Shown here: one piece after another, positions 18,301-27,900 of the stretch | How the letters are laid out: each line of letters begins with the position of its first letter | Position numbering within the stretch: the first letter of the stretch is position 1 | Origin: Flavobacterium hibernum | Lineage (GTDB): Bacteria; Bacteroidota; Bacteroidia; Flavobacteriales; Flavobacteriaceae | Assembly: GCF_000832125.1 (NCBI RefSeq) | Contig: NZ_JPRK01000007.1 | Span: 372,001 to 436,000, forward strand | Length of the DNA: 64,000 bases | Direction: 5' to 3' | The notes under the pieces: generated by a model | Told to the model about the DNA's origin: nothing | Databases searched by the model: none | Seen by the model: only the letters and a program-made list of their open reading frames with translations | Translations under genes and position numbers: made by a program

Positions 18301-19408
18301 CAATCCAAAAGTTACCTTTTGTGTCTTGTTTTATTACGCCAATTACTTCATCGTTTAATGATGGTTTTCCTGAATTTTGACTTAGTAAATTGAATTTAAT
18401 ATCATTTTTATGATAATAGTTTAAGCCGCCATAATAGGTTCCTAGCCAAATTCCGTTTTGTTTGTCTTTAAAAAAGCAGCGAACAGAATTTTGACTAATC
18501 GTGTAAGGTTGAGATATTTGATGGTAATAGTTTGTAAAAGAATCATTTTTTGGATTAAAAATAGAAAGCCCTTTAAATGTTCCAAGCCAAATATTTCCTT
18601 CGGTATCTTTTCCTACGCATCTAATGTTATTATCGGCAATACTATTGGCGCTTGAACTGTGAAGTAGCGGATTTGCTTGTCCCGTTGTGGCATTGTATCT
18701 AATTACTCCGTTGCCTTCGGTCGCTACCCAAAGGTTTTTTCCGTCAACATAAACGTCATTGATATAAGGCTTTTTTGCGCCTAGATTAATTTTTATTAGT
18801 TGATGTGAATTGGCTTTTAGTTTAAAAAGTCCAACATCTGTACCTAGAATAATTTGTTTTTGCCAAACGCCTATGTAGGCTATTTTTTTAATTTCGTGAG
18901 AGGAAGCATTAAATTTAATGGTTGTAAAATTTTCGGCTTCAGGTGCAAGAACAAAGACTTCGCCTGTAATCGAGGTTGCCCAAATTTTATGTGTGCTATC
19001 TTCCGTTATAGACGAAATGTACCATTCGCCAATACTACGTGGAAGTTTATAATTGGTAAAACTGTCTGTGTTATAATTGTAAACGCTAATTCCTTGATTT
19101 CCGCCAACCCATAATTGCCCTTTATGATCTGTAAATAAGCTACGGATGTAATACGATTGCAGGCTGTTTTTTACATTCTTGATGGGTCTGTAAACTTTAA
19201 AACCTTTACTGTCATAACGATTTAAACCGTCTTGAGTTCCAATCCACATAAAACCTAATGTATCTTGCTGAATGGCAAAAACGGAACTTTGTGACAAGCC
19301 TTTATCTACCGAAATATTACGAAAATATCGGTCTTGCACCTGCGCATGACTTTGTGCGGCAAAAAGTACAATGTAGAAAAGCGCAAAAAGTGCTATCGTT
19401 TTCTTCAT
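15365..19408 (-). CDS. Hybrid two-component system regulator (HTCS) of the heparan-sulfate locus
   Basis: A 1347-residue one-protein sensor-regulator. In order: signal peptide (1-22), a 14-bladed periplasmic sensor of reg_prop propeller repeats (~25-700, many FMWIGTQDGLNRY-like units), a Y_Y_Y domain (~715-770), one membrane helix (~780-800), HisKA with FFTNVSHELRTP (His838), an HATPase domain (NLLSNAFKYTK, ADTGVGIS, GSGVGLAFTKR, ~935-1050), a receiver domain with phospho-acceptor Asp1143 (IIISDVMMPELDG), and an AraC-type HTH (~1240-1342). HTCS proteins bind an oligosaccharide in the periplasm and activate the matching SusCD locus. The position beside sulfatase, SusCD and PL12 genes implies a heparin-derived di- or oligosaccharide. 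The blade number is the family norm, not a full count. Confidence 0.95.
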   Translation of the reverse strand: MKKTIALFALFYIVLFAAQSHAQVQDRYFRNISVDKGLSQSSVFAIQQDTLGFMWIGTQDGLNRYDSKGFKVYRPIKNVKNSLQSYYIRSLFTDHKGQLWVGGNQGISVYNYNTDSFTNYKLPRSIGEWYISSITEDSTHKIWATSITGEVFVLAPEAENFTTIKFNASSHEIKKIAYIGVWQKQIILGTDVGLFKLKANSHQLIKINLGAKKPYINDVYVDGKNLWVATEGNGVIRYNATTGQANPLLHSSSANSIADNNIRCVGKDTEGNIWLGTFKGLSIFNPKNDSFTNYYHQISQPYTISQNSVRCFFKDKQNGIWLGTYYGGLNYYHKNDIKFNLLSQNSGKPSLNDEVIGVIKQDTKGNFWIGSNDKGINCWNKNANTITYFSNSENNPNSLSSNNIKAIEFDNSGNVLIGTHNGGLNLLNPNTGFVQRFRHDENNPNTIAGDLVYSLLKDSKGRIWVGTRSGLDQFHPETKTFTHIHLDKAGKRPASDDITFLFEDSKHRIWIGTTNGVTLFYPETLLFGNIGHGKLSDDIVNCITEDQKHRIWIGTREGLRLYDESQETFISFNARKNFVKETIYGIIPDDDGNLWISTNSGLIKFNPDKDSVQAFDESDGLQNKQFNDYAFCKAKDGMLLFGGIKGVSYFYPSMVKQRPLPLKLSFTALEVLNKTVAVDDETGILEEHIDQTNELEIGPEYKQFSIFFNTFNYISSNRTYYYYKLDGIDKDWQRTDELKVSYSNLPAGKYNFQIKAIGPNGEMSAVRSLKIIILAPWYKTIWFSLLLLTIIGTAAYIGFKIIKERIKAVQQLKVERIDKERVSYINQVKMDFFTNVSHELRTPLTLILAPLEELLKMPFADKATKKKHELMFINAKRLYNLVDQLFEFRKTEMGTRQLKVGKADIVSFTQEIFESFKPLSEKNSIHYTYHSEESQLLFYFDKDAMEKILFNLLSNAFKYTKAGQTIRVELVKKNDTVQIKVADTGVGISAEDLSKVFDRFYQVNNREMNLGSGVGLAFTKRLVELHHGEIIAESTMQEGSTFTVTIPVLDQVYKNDQHVEESAYDLSIISDNELETDDSLLPEENEIVERNQPIKLLIVDDNKEILDYLQGYFSKIYEVTVAYDGQMALELLEIQPFDIIISDVMMPELDGLHFCKKVKQNINTSHIPLMLLTARNETSQQIKGLEMGADDYITKPFSTPLLAAKITNLLRSRKRLKEYYSVGKEMVPENIAFNTLDEEFLKQAIRIVEDHLADSEFSVDQFSKEIGMSRSNLYLKLKAITGESAMDFIKRIRFKKAVELMQSKRYTIAQITYMCGFNSPSYFSTAFKQHYGCMPSEYLAKLEDPKE

Positions 19409-19477
19409 GAATGTGGTATTATAATTATTTTGTTTATGCTTTTTCTTTATTGAAAATATTTATTGTGATGTTTTTTT

Positions 19478-19614
19478 AACACATAGAATCATAGTTGTTT
19501 GGGTACTAAAAAAGGCGTTTCACTTGTTTTAAATGCACATAGTTGACTATGTTAAAGAAATGTATTTCTTTTTTTGTATTCTTTTATGTTCTAAAATCTA
19601 TGTTTCTATGTGTT
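19478..19614. repeat. Intergenic inverted-repeat element, complete copy B
   Basis: 137 bp with ends AACACATAGAATCATAG (19478-19494) and CTATGTTTCTATGTGTT (19598-19614). Inside are AAAAGGCGTTTCACTTGT, a small central palindrome around CATAGTTGACTATG, and an AAGAAATGTATTTCTT dyad. It is shared with copies at 35805 and 44964. It lies upstream of the HTCS gene and downstream of the sulfatase gene; the remainder of 19409-19751 is AT-rich with no other signal I can support. Confidence 0.85.
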
Positions 19615-19751
19615 TAATTTTTTTTCGATTTATATGCAATGTTTTTGATATTCTAAAAGTAATTCTATTTTCAAATAAATAAATTAACCTCTAATGTAAA
19701 GAAAAAGTAAATATCTTATTTTGTTTAATTTATATCTCTCCTTAAAACAGT

Positions 19752-21128
19752 TTATAATCCTGATGTAAAAGAATCTCCATTGTTTTTGCACCATTGTTTT
19801 AAATAACGACGCATCGCAATTAATTCTTTTTTATAAGTTTTATTTACTGCCAAATTGGTGATTTCGCCCGGATCTGTCGTTAGGTTAAAAAGTTGCTCTT
19901 TTAATTCGCCTTTGTTGTATACAATATATTTAAAATCATTTGAGATTACGGCGCGTCCGCTAATATTCATGAGTTTGTCGTTATCGGCAAAATCAGTTTC
20001 AATAACTAGCGTATCGCGCAGTTTTTCTGTTGGATTGGCAATTTTTTTGCTAATGTCAATTCCTTTTAAGTAAGTTGGTTTTGGTACTCCGGTAAAGCCA
20101 CAAATGGTTGGAATAATATCTGTTCCGTTGCAAACTAACATATCATCTGTTCGAGGTTTCCATTGGCCTATTTTTGAAATTATAAAAGGAATTTTGGCTG
20201 ATTCTTCGTATAATATTTGTTTCTGATTCCAACTATGTCCGGCATAACCATCGCCATGATCTGCTGTAAAAATGATAATGGTATTTTTTTCGATATTGTA
20301 TTTTTTTAGAGAGGCTAAAACCATTTCGATATAACTGTCTACTTTTTCGACAAGTCGGTTGTAAGCCCAACGATATTGACGCCATTGATCTGCGTTCCAG
20401 TTAACGGTTGGATAGGTTCTAAAACTTACTTTTTGCTGATCGCGAACAATCTTAGGTTCGAAATCGGGAATTTTCCAGTTGGCTGGTAATTGCGGACATT
20501 GATTTGGTGGAGGTGCTTTTTCTAAAATATCCATTTTTAAATCTTCATCTCTTGCCCATTCGCAAATATCGTGTGGATTTAAAAACGAAGCCACTAATAG
20601 AAAAGGAGTATTTTTATTTTCGCTGATAAAACGTGCACAAAAGGATGGTGTTGCCGCATCGTTGTAATCCAGAAAATTGGTGTTTTCGATATACTCAAAA
20701 CCATGCTGACTTTTTTTGGTGGTAGGAACGGGAAGGTGCCATTTGCCTACATAACCGGTTTTGTAACCTCCGTTTTGGAAAATTTTCCCCATCATCAATA
20801 AATCATCAGGCCATTGACCGTCTTTTTCTGGAACGTTGCCAATAAAACCTGTTTCATAAGGCATTTTTCCGCTCATTAGTGATGCACGTGATGGCGAGCA
20901 TAAAGGCTGAGCGCAATAAGCTTTGGTAAATCGTACTCCGTTTTGCGCTAATTTATCCATTGCGGGAGTATGCAAATCTTTGTTTCCTGCTATACTCATG
21001 GCATCAGCAGTTTGCTGATCGGTCATGATAATTAGAATATTTGGACGGTCGGCAGTTTGAGTATTCCCTAAAAAAGGAATGTGCAATACCACGAGTAGCC
21101 ATATAAAAAATATGTTTTTTTGAAACAT
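19752..21128 (-). CDS. Formylglycine-dependent sulfatase (S1 family)
   Basis: A 458-residue secreted sulfatase with an N-terminal signal peptide (to ~residue 24). The catalytic motif is CSPSR (Cys77-Arg81), where Cys would be converted to formylglycine. Metal ligands are seen in IIMTDQQT (Asp37-Gln38) and TADHGDG. GKWHLP and SFLNPHD are other family signatures. In a locus with heparinases it probably removes 2-O-, 6-O- or N-sulfate from heparan-sulfate fragments. The position specificity cannot be read from the motifs I can see. An anaerobic or FGE-type maturase is not in the window. It lies on the minus strand between the ROK kinase and the HTCS, separated from both by repeat-filled gaps, so it may have its own promoter. 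Confidence 0.93.
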   Translation of the reverse strand: MFQKNIFFIWLLVVLHIPFLGNTQTADRPNILIIMTDQQTADAMSIAGNKDLHTPAMDKLAQNGVRFTKAYCAQPLCSPSRASLMSGKMPYETGFIGNVPEKDGQWPDDLLMMGKIFQNGGYKTGYVGKWHLPVPTTKKSQHGFEYIENTNFLDYNDAATPSFCARFISENKNTPFLLVASFLNPHDICEWARDEDLKMDILEKAPPPNQCPQLPANWKIPDFEPKIVRDQQKVSFRTYPTVNWNADQWRQYRWAYNRLVEKVDSYIEMVLASLKKYNIEKNTIIIFTADHGDGYAGHSWNQKQILYEESAKIPFIISKIGQWKPRTDDMLVCNGTDIIPTICGFTGVPKPTYLKGIDISKKIANPTEKLRDTLVIETDFADNDKLMNISGRAVISNDFKYIVYNKGELKEQLFNLTTDPGEITNLAVNKTYKKELIAMRRYLKQWCKNNGDSFTSGL

Positions 21129-21325
21129 GATCTTTGAAGATTATAATTTGTTTTGTGAACGCTCTGAATTACAAAACGAATTTAATGATCAATGTTATAA
21201 GAAGGTTTTGAATTTGTTTAAAATGATATTAAATTTATCTAAAAGCCTTTAATTAGCCAACTTTGAGAAAGATTTAACTGTAAAGTGAGCTAAGATTTAC
21301 GCAAGGTGCGCTAAGTTTTTTGCTC

Positions 21326-21361
21326 GCAGATTTGGCAGATTTAGCAGATTTAGCAGATTTT
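21326..21361. repeat. Tandem 9-bp repeat (GCAGATTTA x4)
   Basis: Four head-to-tail copies of GCAGATTTA/G lie at 21326, 21335, 21344 and 21353, followed by a T-run. It sits in the 441-bp gap between the sulfatase and ROK kinase genes. No function is evident. Low-complexity repeats like this are frequent in Flavobacterium gaps. Confidence 0.85.
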
Positions 21362-21447
21362 TTTTTAGGGAATTAAAGATATAATTCGTGTAATTGCTTC
21401 GCCTGTTCGCTATCGCTCGAGTCGTGGCGAAATCATCCAATATAGTT

Positions 21448-21552
21448 TCACGCAAAGTCGCAAAGTCGCAAAATTTTATTTGTTTAAAATTGAAGTTAAC
21501 ACAAAGTTTAAAACTTAAAAAGGATACTTTGCGCCTCTGCGTCTTTGCGAGA
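21448..21552. repeat. Imperfect inverted-repeat element (CGCAAAG ends)
   Basis: About 105 bp bounded by TTCACGCAAAGTCGCAAAGT on the left, with CGCAAAGT tandemly repeated, and by CTTTGCGCCTCTGCGTCTTT followed by GCGAGA on the right. The right end is an imperfect reverse complement of the left. It resembles a non-coding miniature repeat. Together with the tandem repeat it fills most of 21129-21569. Confidence 0.6.
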
Positions 21553-21569
21553 TTAATTTTGAACTTTTA

Positions 21570-22541
21570 TTACAGCGCGTATTCTGTCTTTTTAAATTTT
21601 TGGAAAGCATTTGCACATGCGCCCAATAATCCGGCTCTGTTACCAAGTGTTGCTGCGACAATTTTAGTGTTTGAAAAAGAAACCGGAAGTGCACCTAATT
21701 TTACTCTTTGTGTTAATTCGTCAATATAAAACTGACCCGCTTCGCTAATACCACCTCCAATAATTACTTTTTGTGGACTAAATATATTTACACAATTGAC
21801 TATTCCGCCCGCTAAATAATCAAAATGATGTTGCATTGTTTTTATGGCATGTTCTTCTCCGGCAAGATATTTTTCGATAATGGTTTTACCATCAATATCT
21901 TCATCTGCGGATGGGTTTTGAGATTTGTAGTAACTAATTAATGCCGTTACAGAAGCATAGGTTTCTAAACATCCACGTCCGCCGCAAGCACATTGTAAGC
22001 CATTTTGCTGAATTATAGTATGTCCTAATTCGGAACCACGATTTTTGAAACCGCCAAAAAGTTTTTTGTCAATCAAAATAGCACCGCCAATTCCTGTGCC
22101 AATGGTGAGAAAAATAGCATCGTCGCTGTCTTTGGCAGCACCATACATTAGTTCGCCTAGTCCCATTAGGTTTGCGTCGTTGTCAATTACAATATTATGG
22201 CCAGTTAAGTCTCTAAGAATTTTACCTAAAGGCAATTGCTCAAAACCTGGTAAATTAACGCCACCGCCAATAATAACATCATTCTCAATTAGACCGGGAA
22301 AACCAATTCCGATTCCAACAATGGGTTCATTTAATTGATCTGTACATTGTTTAATTGCGTCGACCATTAAGTCTATAACTTTGGCTTCGGTTTTAGCTTC
22401 TTTTAAAGATACTATAAATGAAAATAAAATTTCTCCGAGTTCATTAACAACGCCACATTTTAGTGAAGTCCCACCAATATCTATCCCAATTGTATACGAA
22501 TTAGATATTTGTGTCTCGTTTAAAGTATTCATAGTGTTCAT
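21570..22541 (-). CDS. ROK-family sugar kinase (glucosamine/GlcNAc or glucose kinase)
   Basis: A 323-residue cytoplasmic kinase. The ATP phosphate loop GIDIGGTSLKCG (~20-31), the catalytic region IDNDANLMGLGE with its Asp, and the zinc site CACGGRGCLE are all intact, and there is no DNA-binding domain. ROK kinases phosphorylate glucose, GlcNAc, ManNAc or glucosamine at C6. In this locus it likely makes glucosamine-6-phosphate (or GlcNAc-6-phosphate) for the NagB-PIG-L enzyme. It might also phosphorylate MurNAc or ManNAc for the neighbouring pathways, since neither has its own kinase gene in the window. It follows the SusC-SusD-small protein genes on the minus strand, with a hairpin in the 175-bp gap. 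Confidence 0.9.
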   Translation of the reverse strand: MNTMNTLNETQISNSYTIGIDIGGTSLKCGVVNELGEILFSFIVSLKEAKTEAKVIDLMVDAIKQCTDQLNEPIVGIGIGFPGLIENDVIIGGGVNLPGFEQLPLGKILRDLTGHNIVIDNDANLMGLGELMYGAAKDSDDAIFLTIGTGIGGAILIDKKLFGGFKNRGSELGHTIIQQNGLQCACGGRGCLETYASVTALISYYKSQNPSADEDIDGKTIIEKYLAGEEHAIKTMQHHFDYLAGGIVNCVNIFSPQKVIIGGGISEAGQFYIDELTQRVKLGALPVSFSNTKIVAATLGNRAGLLGACANAFQKFKKTEYAL

Positions 22542-22627
22542 TTTTATGATTGTATTTTACCTGTTTCTATGTGTTTAAATAAAATGTCATTACGTGTTTT
22601 CGAGGGTTTTATATTCTCCTGGAAACA

Positions 22628-22658
22628 ATTAATGCAGAACGGCAAGTTCTGCATTAAT
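22628..22658. other. Perfect 13-bp hairpin between small gene and ROK kinase
   Basis: ATTAATGCAGAAC (22628-22640) pairs with GTTCTGCATTAAT (22646-22658) around a GGCAA loop. There is no T-run on either side, so it is not a classical terminator. It could be an mRNA processing or stabilizing structure that partitions the susCD mRNA from the kinase mRNA, or a regulator site. Confidence 0.7.
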
Positions 22659-22716
22659 GTCCAAAAATCGTGTAATTTTCTAAAAAAAATATGCCCTTAT
22701 TTTAAGCTGATTCCTA

Positions 22717-23052
22717 TTATGACTTGGTTTTATTTAAGGATTTGCCAAAATCTCTCCAAATTTGAAATTGTTCAGGAGTCAGAATCGCTTTTTCTTTTGT
22801 GGTTATGTCTTTTTTCCAAGCTTCTAATTTTTCTTGTCTTTGATCATAAAAAAGTGCCGGATCATCTTTAATGGCTTTTTGTCCTTTACCATTTTCGGCA
22901 ATTAAATCATGCATTTTTTGTCTGTTGACCGGACTAAGTTTCATAACTGTAAAAATAGAATCTCTTAATACTTTCATGTTTTTGGGCTTGTCTTGTGCAA
23001 ACATGACTGTTGTCATTAAGATTAAACTGAATACTAATACTATCTTTTTCAT
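22717..23052 (-). CDS. Small periplasmic protein, Spy/CpxP-like pattern, function unknown
   Basis: A 111-residue protein with a clean signal peptide (MKKIVLVFSLILMTTVMFAQ). The mature part is helical and highly charged, with LSPVNRQKMHDLI near residue 40 and LTPEQFQIWRDFGKSL near the end. Two LTPxQ/LSPxx-type turns before helices recall the LTxxQ proteins of the Spy/CpxP group, but the resemblance is weak. It lies 14 bp after susD 2 in the same direction, so it is cotranscribed with the heparan-sulfate SusCD. It might act as a periplasmic chaperone or binding accessory. I cannot assign a function. Confidence 0.72.
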   Translation of the reverse strand: MKKIVLVFSLILMTTVMFAQDKPKNMKVLRDSIFTVMKLSPVNRQKMHDLIAENGKGQKAIKDDPALFYDQRQEKLEAWKKDITTKEKAILTPEQFQIWRDFGKSLNKTKS

Positions 23053-23066
23053 AAGTTTCTAGTGGT

Positions 23067-24953
23067 TTAATATTTAGGATTTTGACGTGTTATTGATTTG
23101 TTTACATCTGTTTCGTTTTGCGGATAAGGATACAATTCGTGTTTACCTGCTACGAAATTAGTGATGCAAGGAAAAAAGTAATTGGAACGAATTAGCTTCA
23201 CGGCTGTATTTGTTTCATTTAACTTAGTCGCTAAAATTCCCCATCGAATCAAATCTGCTCTTCGGATTCCTTCGCCCGAAAGTTCCCAGGCTCTTTCTTG
23301 TTGTAAGGCTTTTAAGAAATCATCTTTGCTAAGACCTGTTGGAAGACTCATTTCGGCAGTTGTTGGTTTTGTAAGCAGTCTTGCAGTTGCAGTGGCTCCA
23401 GTTCCTTTTCCGTCTGTACTTGTAATTGTTACCGTTGGAGCAGAGGTATAACCATCTCCGGAACGTAACATTCCAATTGTATTTATACCGCCACTTGCAA
23501 GTGTAATTACAGCTGCCGAAGCATCTGTTCCGCCACCGCCTGTTATATTTATAACGACTGTAGCGGCAGAGGTGTATCCCGTACCTTTGGTTTTTAAGTC
23601 AATAGCAATTCTGCTTCCTTGGATATCTGCACCAAAACCTCTTTTTCTAACTTGATTAATTGCATCGTAGGCAATTGCATTTGGACCTTCGTTTAATTCA
23701 TTTTCTACTTCGGCACGCATTAAAAGTAAATCTGAGTAACGCATTACAACCCAATTGATATGTGTGTACACTCTTTCGGCAACTGCATTGGTTTGGTATT
23801 CACGGCTCCATTTACCAACAGTCCAAGATTCATCTTGTCTGGTCGTTAAAAGCGGTAATTTATTCCCTAAATTATTGATAGAATAAGTGGCTATAGAAAA
23901 ATCTCTTCGTTGATCGGCGTCGTTAAAACTGGTGTAAAACGGTTTTGGTACTAAGCATCTTGCAGTATTTGATGGATAAACTCCGCTTGCAGTTGCAGGA
24001 CCATTAAAATTACCAACCCAAGAGGCATTTCCAATATTTCCTGACGGATTATAAAAGGCAACTTGAAAGATATTTTCTGTAGGTTCTAAAACATGTTGAC
24101 ATTGGTTTTTGAATACTTTAGAATAAGAAGGATTTAATTTGTACGGATTTTGTGCCATTACATCATTAATTTCCTTTTGTGCTAATTTGTAATATTCTTT
24201 GTAATTGGCAGGACGTTTCATATTTCCATCTGCGCTTAACGAAAATCCTCCTGCAAATAGGGCAACTCTGGCGAGCATAGATTTTGCTGCCCATTTGTTG
24301 ATGCGTTCGTCTGTTGGGGTTTGTTCCGGCAACAGAAGAGCAGCTTCCTGCATATCTTTTATAATTTGTGCATAAATTTCGTAACGATCCACCAAAGCAC
24401 CTTTTAGATTATCTCCAGATTGTGAGCTTTTAGTTTTAAAAGGAACATCGCCCCATAAACGTACTAATTCAGAATAATAAAATCCACGAAGAAATTTAGC
24501 TTCTCCAATCATTCTGTTTAACTGGTCTTTTTGAGATTGAGTTCCGCCGGTATACAAATCCATTTTTGGGATTCTTTCAATAACAACATTGGCTCTGTCA
24601 ACTCCTTCATACAATTTGCTCCATGAATTATATAAAGCATTTGTTTGAGAAATTCCCTGATAATGTGGTATGGTTCTCCAGTCGTCCGGACCAGTTCCGC
24701 TTATTTGTTGAATATCAGTATCGGCATCAAAAATTAGAGAAATGTTCCATCCATAAGCATCCATAGACGACATCGATTCGTAAACGCCTAATGTTGCCAT
24801 GTAAGCTTCGTCTACATTAGAGAAAAAGTTAGCGGTGGTAAAATAGGAGTAAGGAGTAACATCAAGGTCTTTGTCGCAAGAATTTAATGGCAATAATAGA
24901 CAAGTAATACTTGCCAGAAGGATTGCTTTGCGGGAAAATATATATTTTTTCAT
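23067..24953 (-). CDS. SusD/RagB-family lipoprotein 2 with a repeat insertion
   Basis: A 628-residue outer-membrane lipoprotein, unusually long for the family. The lipobox is LPLNSC (Cys26). Normal SusD signatures are present: AKFLRGFYYSELVRLWGDVPF (~153-173), VMRYSDLLLMRAEVENEL (~403-420), NQVRKR (433-438) and QQERAWELSGEGIRRADLIRWG (~551-572). Between ~445 and ~530 an extra segment holds two similar units, GTGYTSAATVVINITGGGG and GDGYTSAPTVTITS, each followed by an alanine/threonine-rich strand. Such units are known from bacterial surface and phage proteins. It follows SusC 2 by 16 bp. It would bind heparan-sulfate fragments; the insertion may add a binding surface. Confidence 0.93.
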   Translation of the reverse strand: MKKYIFSRKAILLASITCLLLPLNSCDKDLDVTPYSYFTTANFFSNVDEAYMATLGVYESMSSMDAYGWNISLIFDADTDIQQISGTGPDDWRTIPHYQGISQTNALYNSWSKLYEGVDRANVVIERIPKMDLYTGGTQSQKDQLNRMIGEAKFLRGFYYSELVRLWGDVPFKTKSSQSGDNLKGALVDRYEIYAQIIKDMQEAALLLPEQTPTDERINKWAAKSMLARVALFAGGFSLSADGNMKRPANYKEYYKLAQKEINDVMAQNPYKLNPSYSKVFKNQCQHVLEPTENIFQVAFYNPSGNIGNASWVGNFNGPATASGVYPSNTARCLVPKPFYTSFNDADQRRDFSIATYSINNLGNKLPLLTTRQDESWTVGKWSREYQTNAVAERVYTHINWVVMRYSDLLLMRAEVENELNEGPNAIAYDAINQVRKRGFGADIQGSRIAIDLKTKGTGYTSAATVVINITGGGGTDASAAVITLASGGINTIGMLRSGDGYTSAPTVTITSTDGKGTGATATARLLTKPTTAEMSLPTGLSKDDFLKALQQERAWELSGEGIRRADLIRWGILATKLNETNTAVKLIRSNYFFPCITNFVAGKHELYPYPQNETDVNKSITRQNPKY

Positions 24954-24969
24954 CTTATTGAACTTTAAA

Positions 24970-27900
24970 TTATAGAGAAATGTTTAAACCTGTAACAAAG
25001 GATTTGCTTCTTGGATAAGCACTAAAATCGACTCCTCTTGTTATTGCATTATTAAGAACATTTACTTCAGGATCGTACCCGGAATATTTGGTAAATACAT
25101 ATAAGTTGTAGGCGGTGAAGTAAATTCTTAAATTAGAAATTTTTGATTTTTTCAGCCATTCTTTAGGTAATGTATATCCAAGACTTATATTGTTGATTCT
25201 TAAAAATGAACCATCTTCGATAATATCGCTATACAAACGTCCTGTACTATTACCGTTAAAGGCAGGATTGGTTTTTCCAACATTTAGAGCTGCCAGTTCA
25301 GTAGGATCAGTTACACGTTGTCCGGCTGCATTAATAGTAGTCCATCTGTCAGCATAAATTGCAAGTGTATTTAAATTGTCTCCGTCCAGTCTGGAGTTGT
25401 TCAGTACATTGGCATTGTAAATGTCATTTCCTACTGTAAAATCCAGAAATACACTTAAATCAATTCCTTTGTAACTAAAAGTATTGTTTAGACCTCCGGT
25501 ATATTTAGGATTTGCATCTCCAATAACAGTTCTGTCCAAATCATTAATAACTCCGTCGGGCGTTCCGTTTGGTCCGCTAATATCTTTAAATTTAATAAAG
25601 CCGGGTTGTACTGCAATATTATCGCTAACGACACCTGTTTTTAGTGTATAAGCTTTTGTTGTTGTGTTATAATCGAAATCATTTACCTGATATAAACCAT
25701 CTCTCACATAACCGTACATAGTACCTACAGGTTGTCCTACTTTTAAAATGTAATCATTTTTATCTGTGTAACTGTTAGTAATTAATGCATTTTCGCCTTC
25801 GCTTAATGCAAGAACTTTTGTTTTATTAAAGGCAATATTAAAAGTTGTGTTCCAATTAAAATTGTTGGTTTTTACATTGATTGTATTCAACGTAAATTCG
25901 ATTCCGCGATTAGAAGTAGCTCCAATATTCTGAAACTGTTTTTTAAATCCTGAACTTGCCGGTACACGCGTGTTGTATAATAAATCTTTTGATTTATTAT
26001 CGTACAATTCTGTTGTTAAAGATATTCTTTGTTTAAAGAAACCTAAATCAAGACCAATATTAGTCGATTTTGTAGCTTCCCATTTTAAGTATGGATTAGG
26101 AAGGTTGTTTTGAAATGCTGTAATATTCACTTGATTATTTAACGGATATGATCCTGAATTAAAAATACCCAAAGCGGCATAATTTGCAATTCTGTTGTTT
26201 CCGGCTTCACCATAACTTACACGAAATTTTAAATCAGAGAAAACAGGTACTTTTCTCATAAAACTTTCTTCGATTACTCTCCATGCTGCCGAAACGGATG
26301 GGAAATATCCCCACTGATTTTCAGATCCAAATTTAGAAGAACCGTCAGCTCTAATACTTGCAGCAAATAAATATCTGTTTTTATAAGAGTAATTTGTTTT
26401 TGCGAAGAAAGACAACATTTTATCATCTTCGGCAAAAGTTGTTGGGATTCCTGCAATAGTTCCCAATTGTAATTTATCCCAGCCTAAATTTACAGCAGGA
26501 AAACCAGAAGCCGTAGCTGTTACTCCTTCATTATAATTGTAAATGTATTCTTGTCCGACAGTAGCATCAAACTTGTGAATTTTATTGAAGGTTTTACTAA
26601 ACGTTAATACGTTGTTGTAGTTTAGACGTGTCGAAATATTGTGTGTAACGCCACCATTTGCACCACCGCTTCTAATGGCTTGAATACCTCTGGAATCATT
26701 AAAATATTTGCTTTTCATGCTATTATCAGTATAACTCACCAGTCCGCGATAAATTAAATTTGGAGTGATATTGTACTGAAACTGTAAACTCATATTAATA
26801 GATCGCGTAATTGCTTCTCTTTTTTGGCTGTCAATTGTTATAAGCGGACTTTGAAATGCTGGTGAACTCTGATTGTCTAATGGATCTACAACTAAGTATT
26901 TAAGATCGTCATCGGATCCTGTTTTTCCAATTGTAGGTCTGTATTGCAATAAAGTTTGCAACATGCTTAATCTTGCATTTCCGCCATCGTTTGTAGATAA
27001 TCCGGTTACTTTTTGATTCGAGTAATTTACGATTGCGTTAACTGTAAACTTTTTACTGATATTATTTATAACGTTTAGTTTGGCAATATTTTTTACAGAA
27101 CCGCTTCCAAGTAAAATTCCCTGATCGTTGTTTACAGAATTGAATGCGTTGTATTTGGTATCATTTTCGCCTCCGCTAATGCTTATTTTGTGGTATTGAC
27201 TTTCTACTGCATTTCCAAAAACCTCGTCTTGCCAGTCAATTCCTTTTCTGTTTTTATAAAGACCTTCTAATTCATCATAAGTACCAAAAGCGTTTACAAA
27301 TTTTGTCATTCTGGTATCATCCGTTGCGGCTTCATACAGTAATTGTGTGTACTGATATGGATTTAATACTGGAAGTGTTTTGGCAATAGTTTTTATTCCT
27401 CCGTAAGTATCATAACTAATGGTTAATTTGCCACCTTTAACTTTTTTGGTCGTTACTAAAACTACTCCGTTTGCACCTTGAGCACCGTAGATAGAAGTAG
27501 AGGCTGCATCTTTCAAAACATCTATAGATTCAATATCCATTGGATCTAAAAAGCTTAATCCTCCGGTTTGTGCTACACCATCAACTACATACAAAGGTTC
27601 GTTACTTTGGGTAATTGAACTTCCTCCTCTAATTCTAAGCGAAGGTTCAGCACCCGGAGTTCCGTCAGACATCGTAACCTGCATACCTGCAATACGACCT
27701 TGCAATGCCTGAGCTACGTTTTGTACCGGAACTTTTGCCAGTTCTTGTCCTTTTACAGATGAGATGGCTCCCGTAAGATCTTTTCGTGTTTTGGTTCCAT
27801 AACCTACTACAACTACCTCGTCAAGATTATTAGTGTCGTCGATAAGTTTAGTATTAATTTGTGTTCTGTTTTTAACGTGTTCTTCTTTTGGTTTTGTTCC

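Noticed and set aside
21326..21361. CRISPR-like array
   Set aside because: The repeats are 9 bp, head to tail with no spacers, and no cas gene is present.
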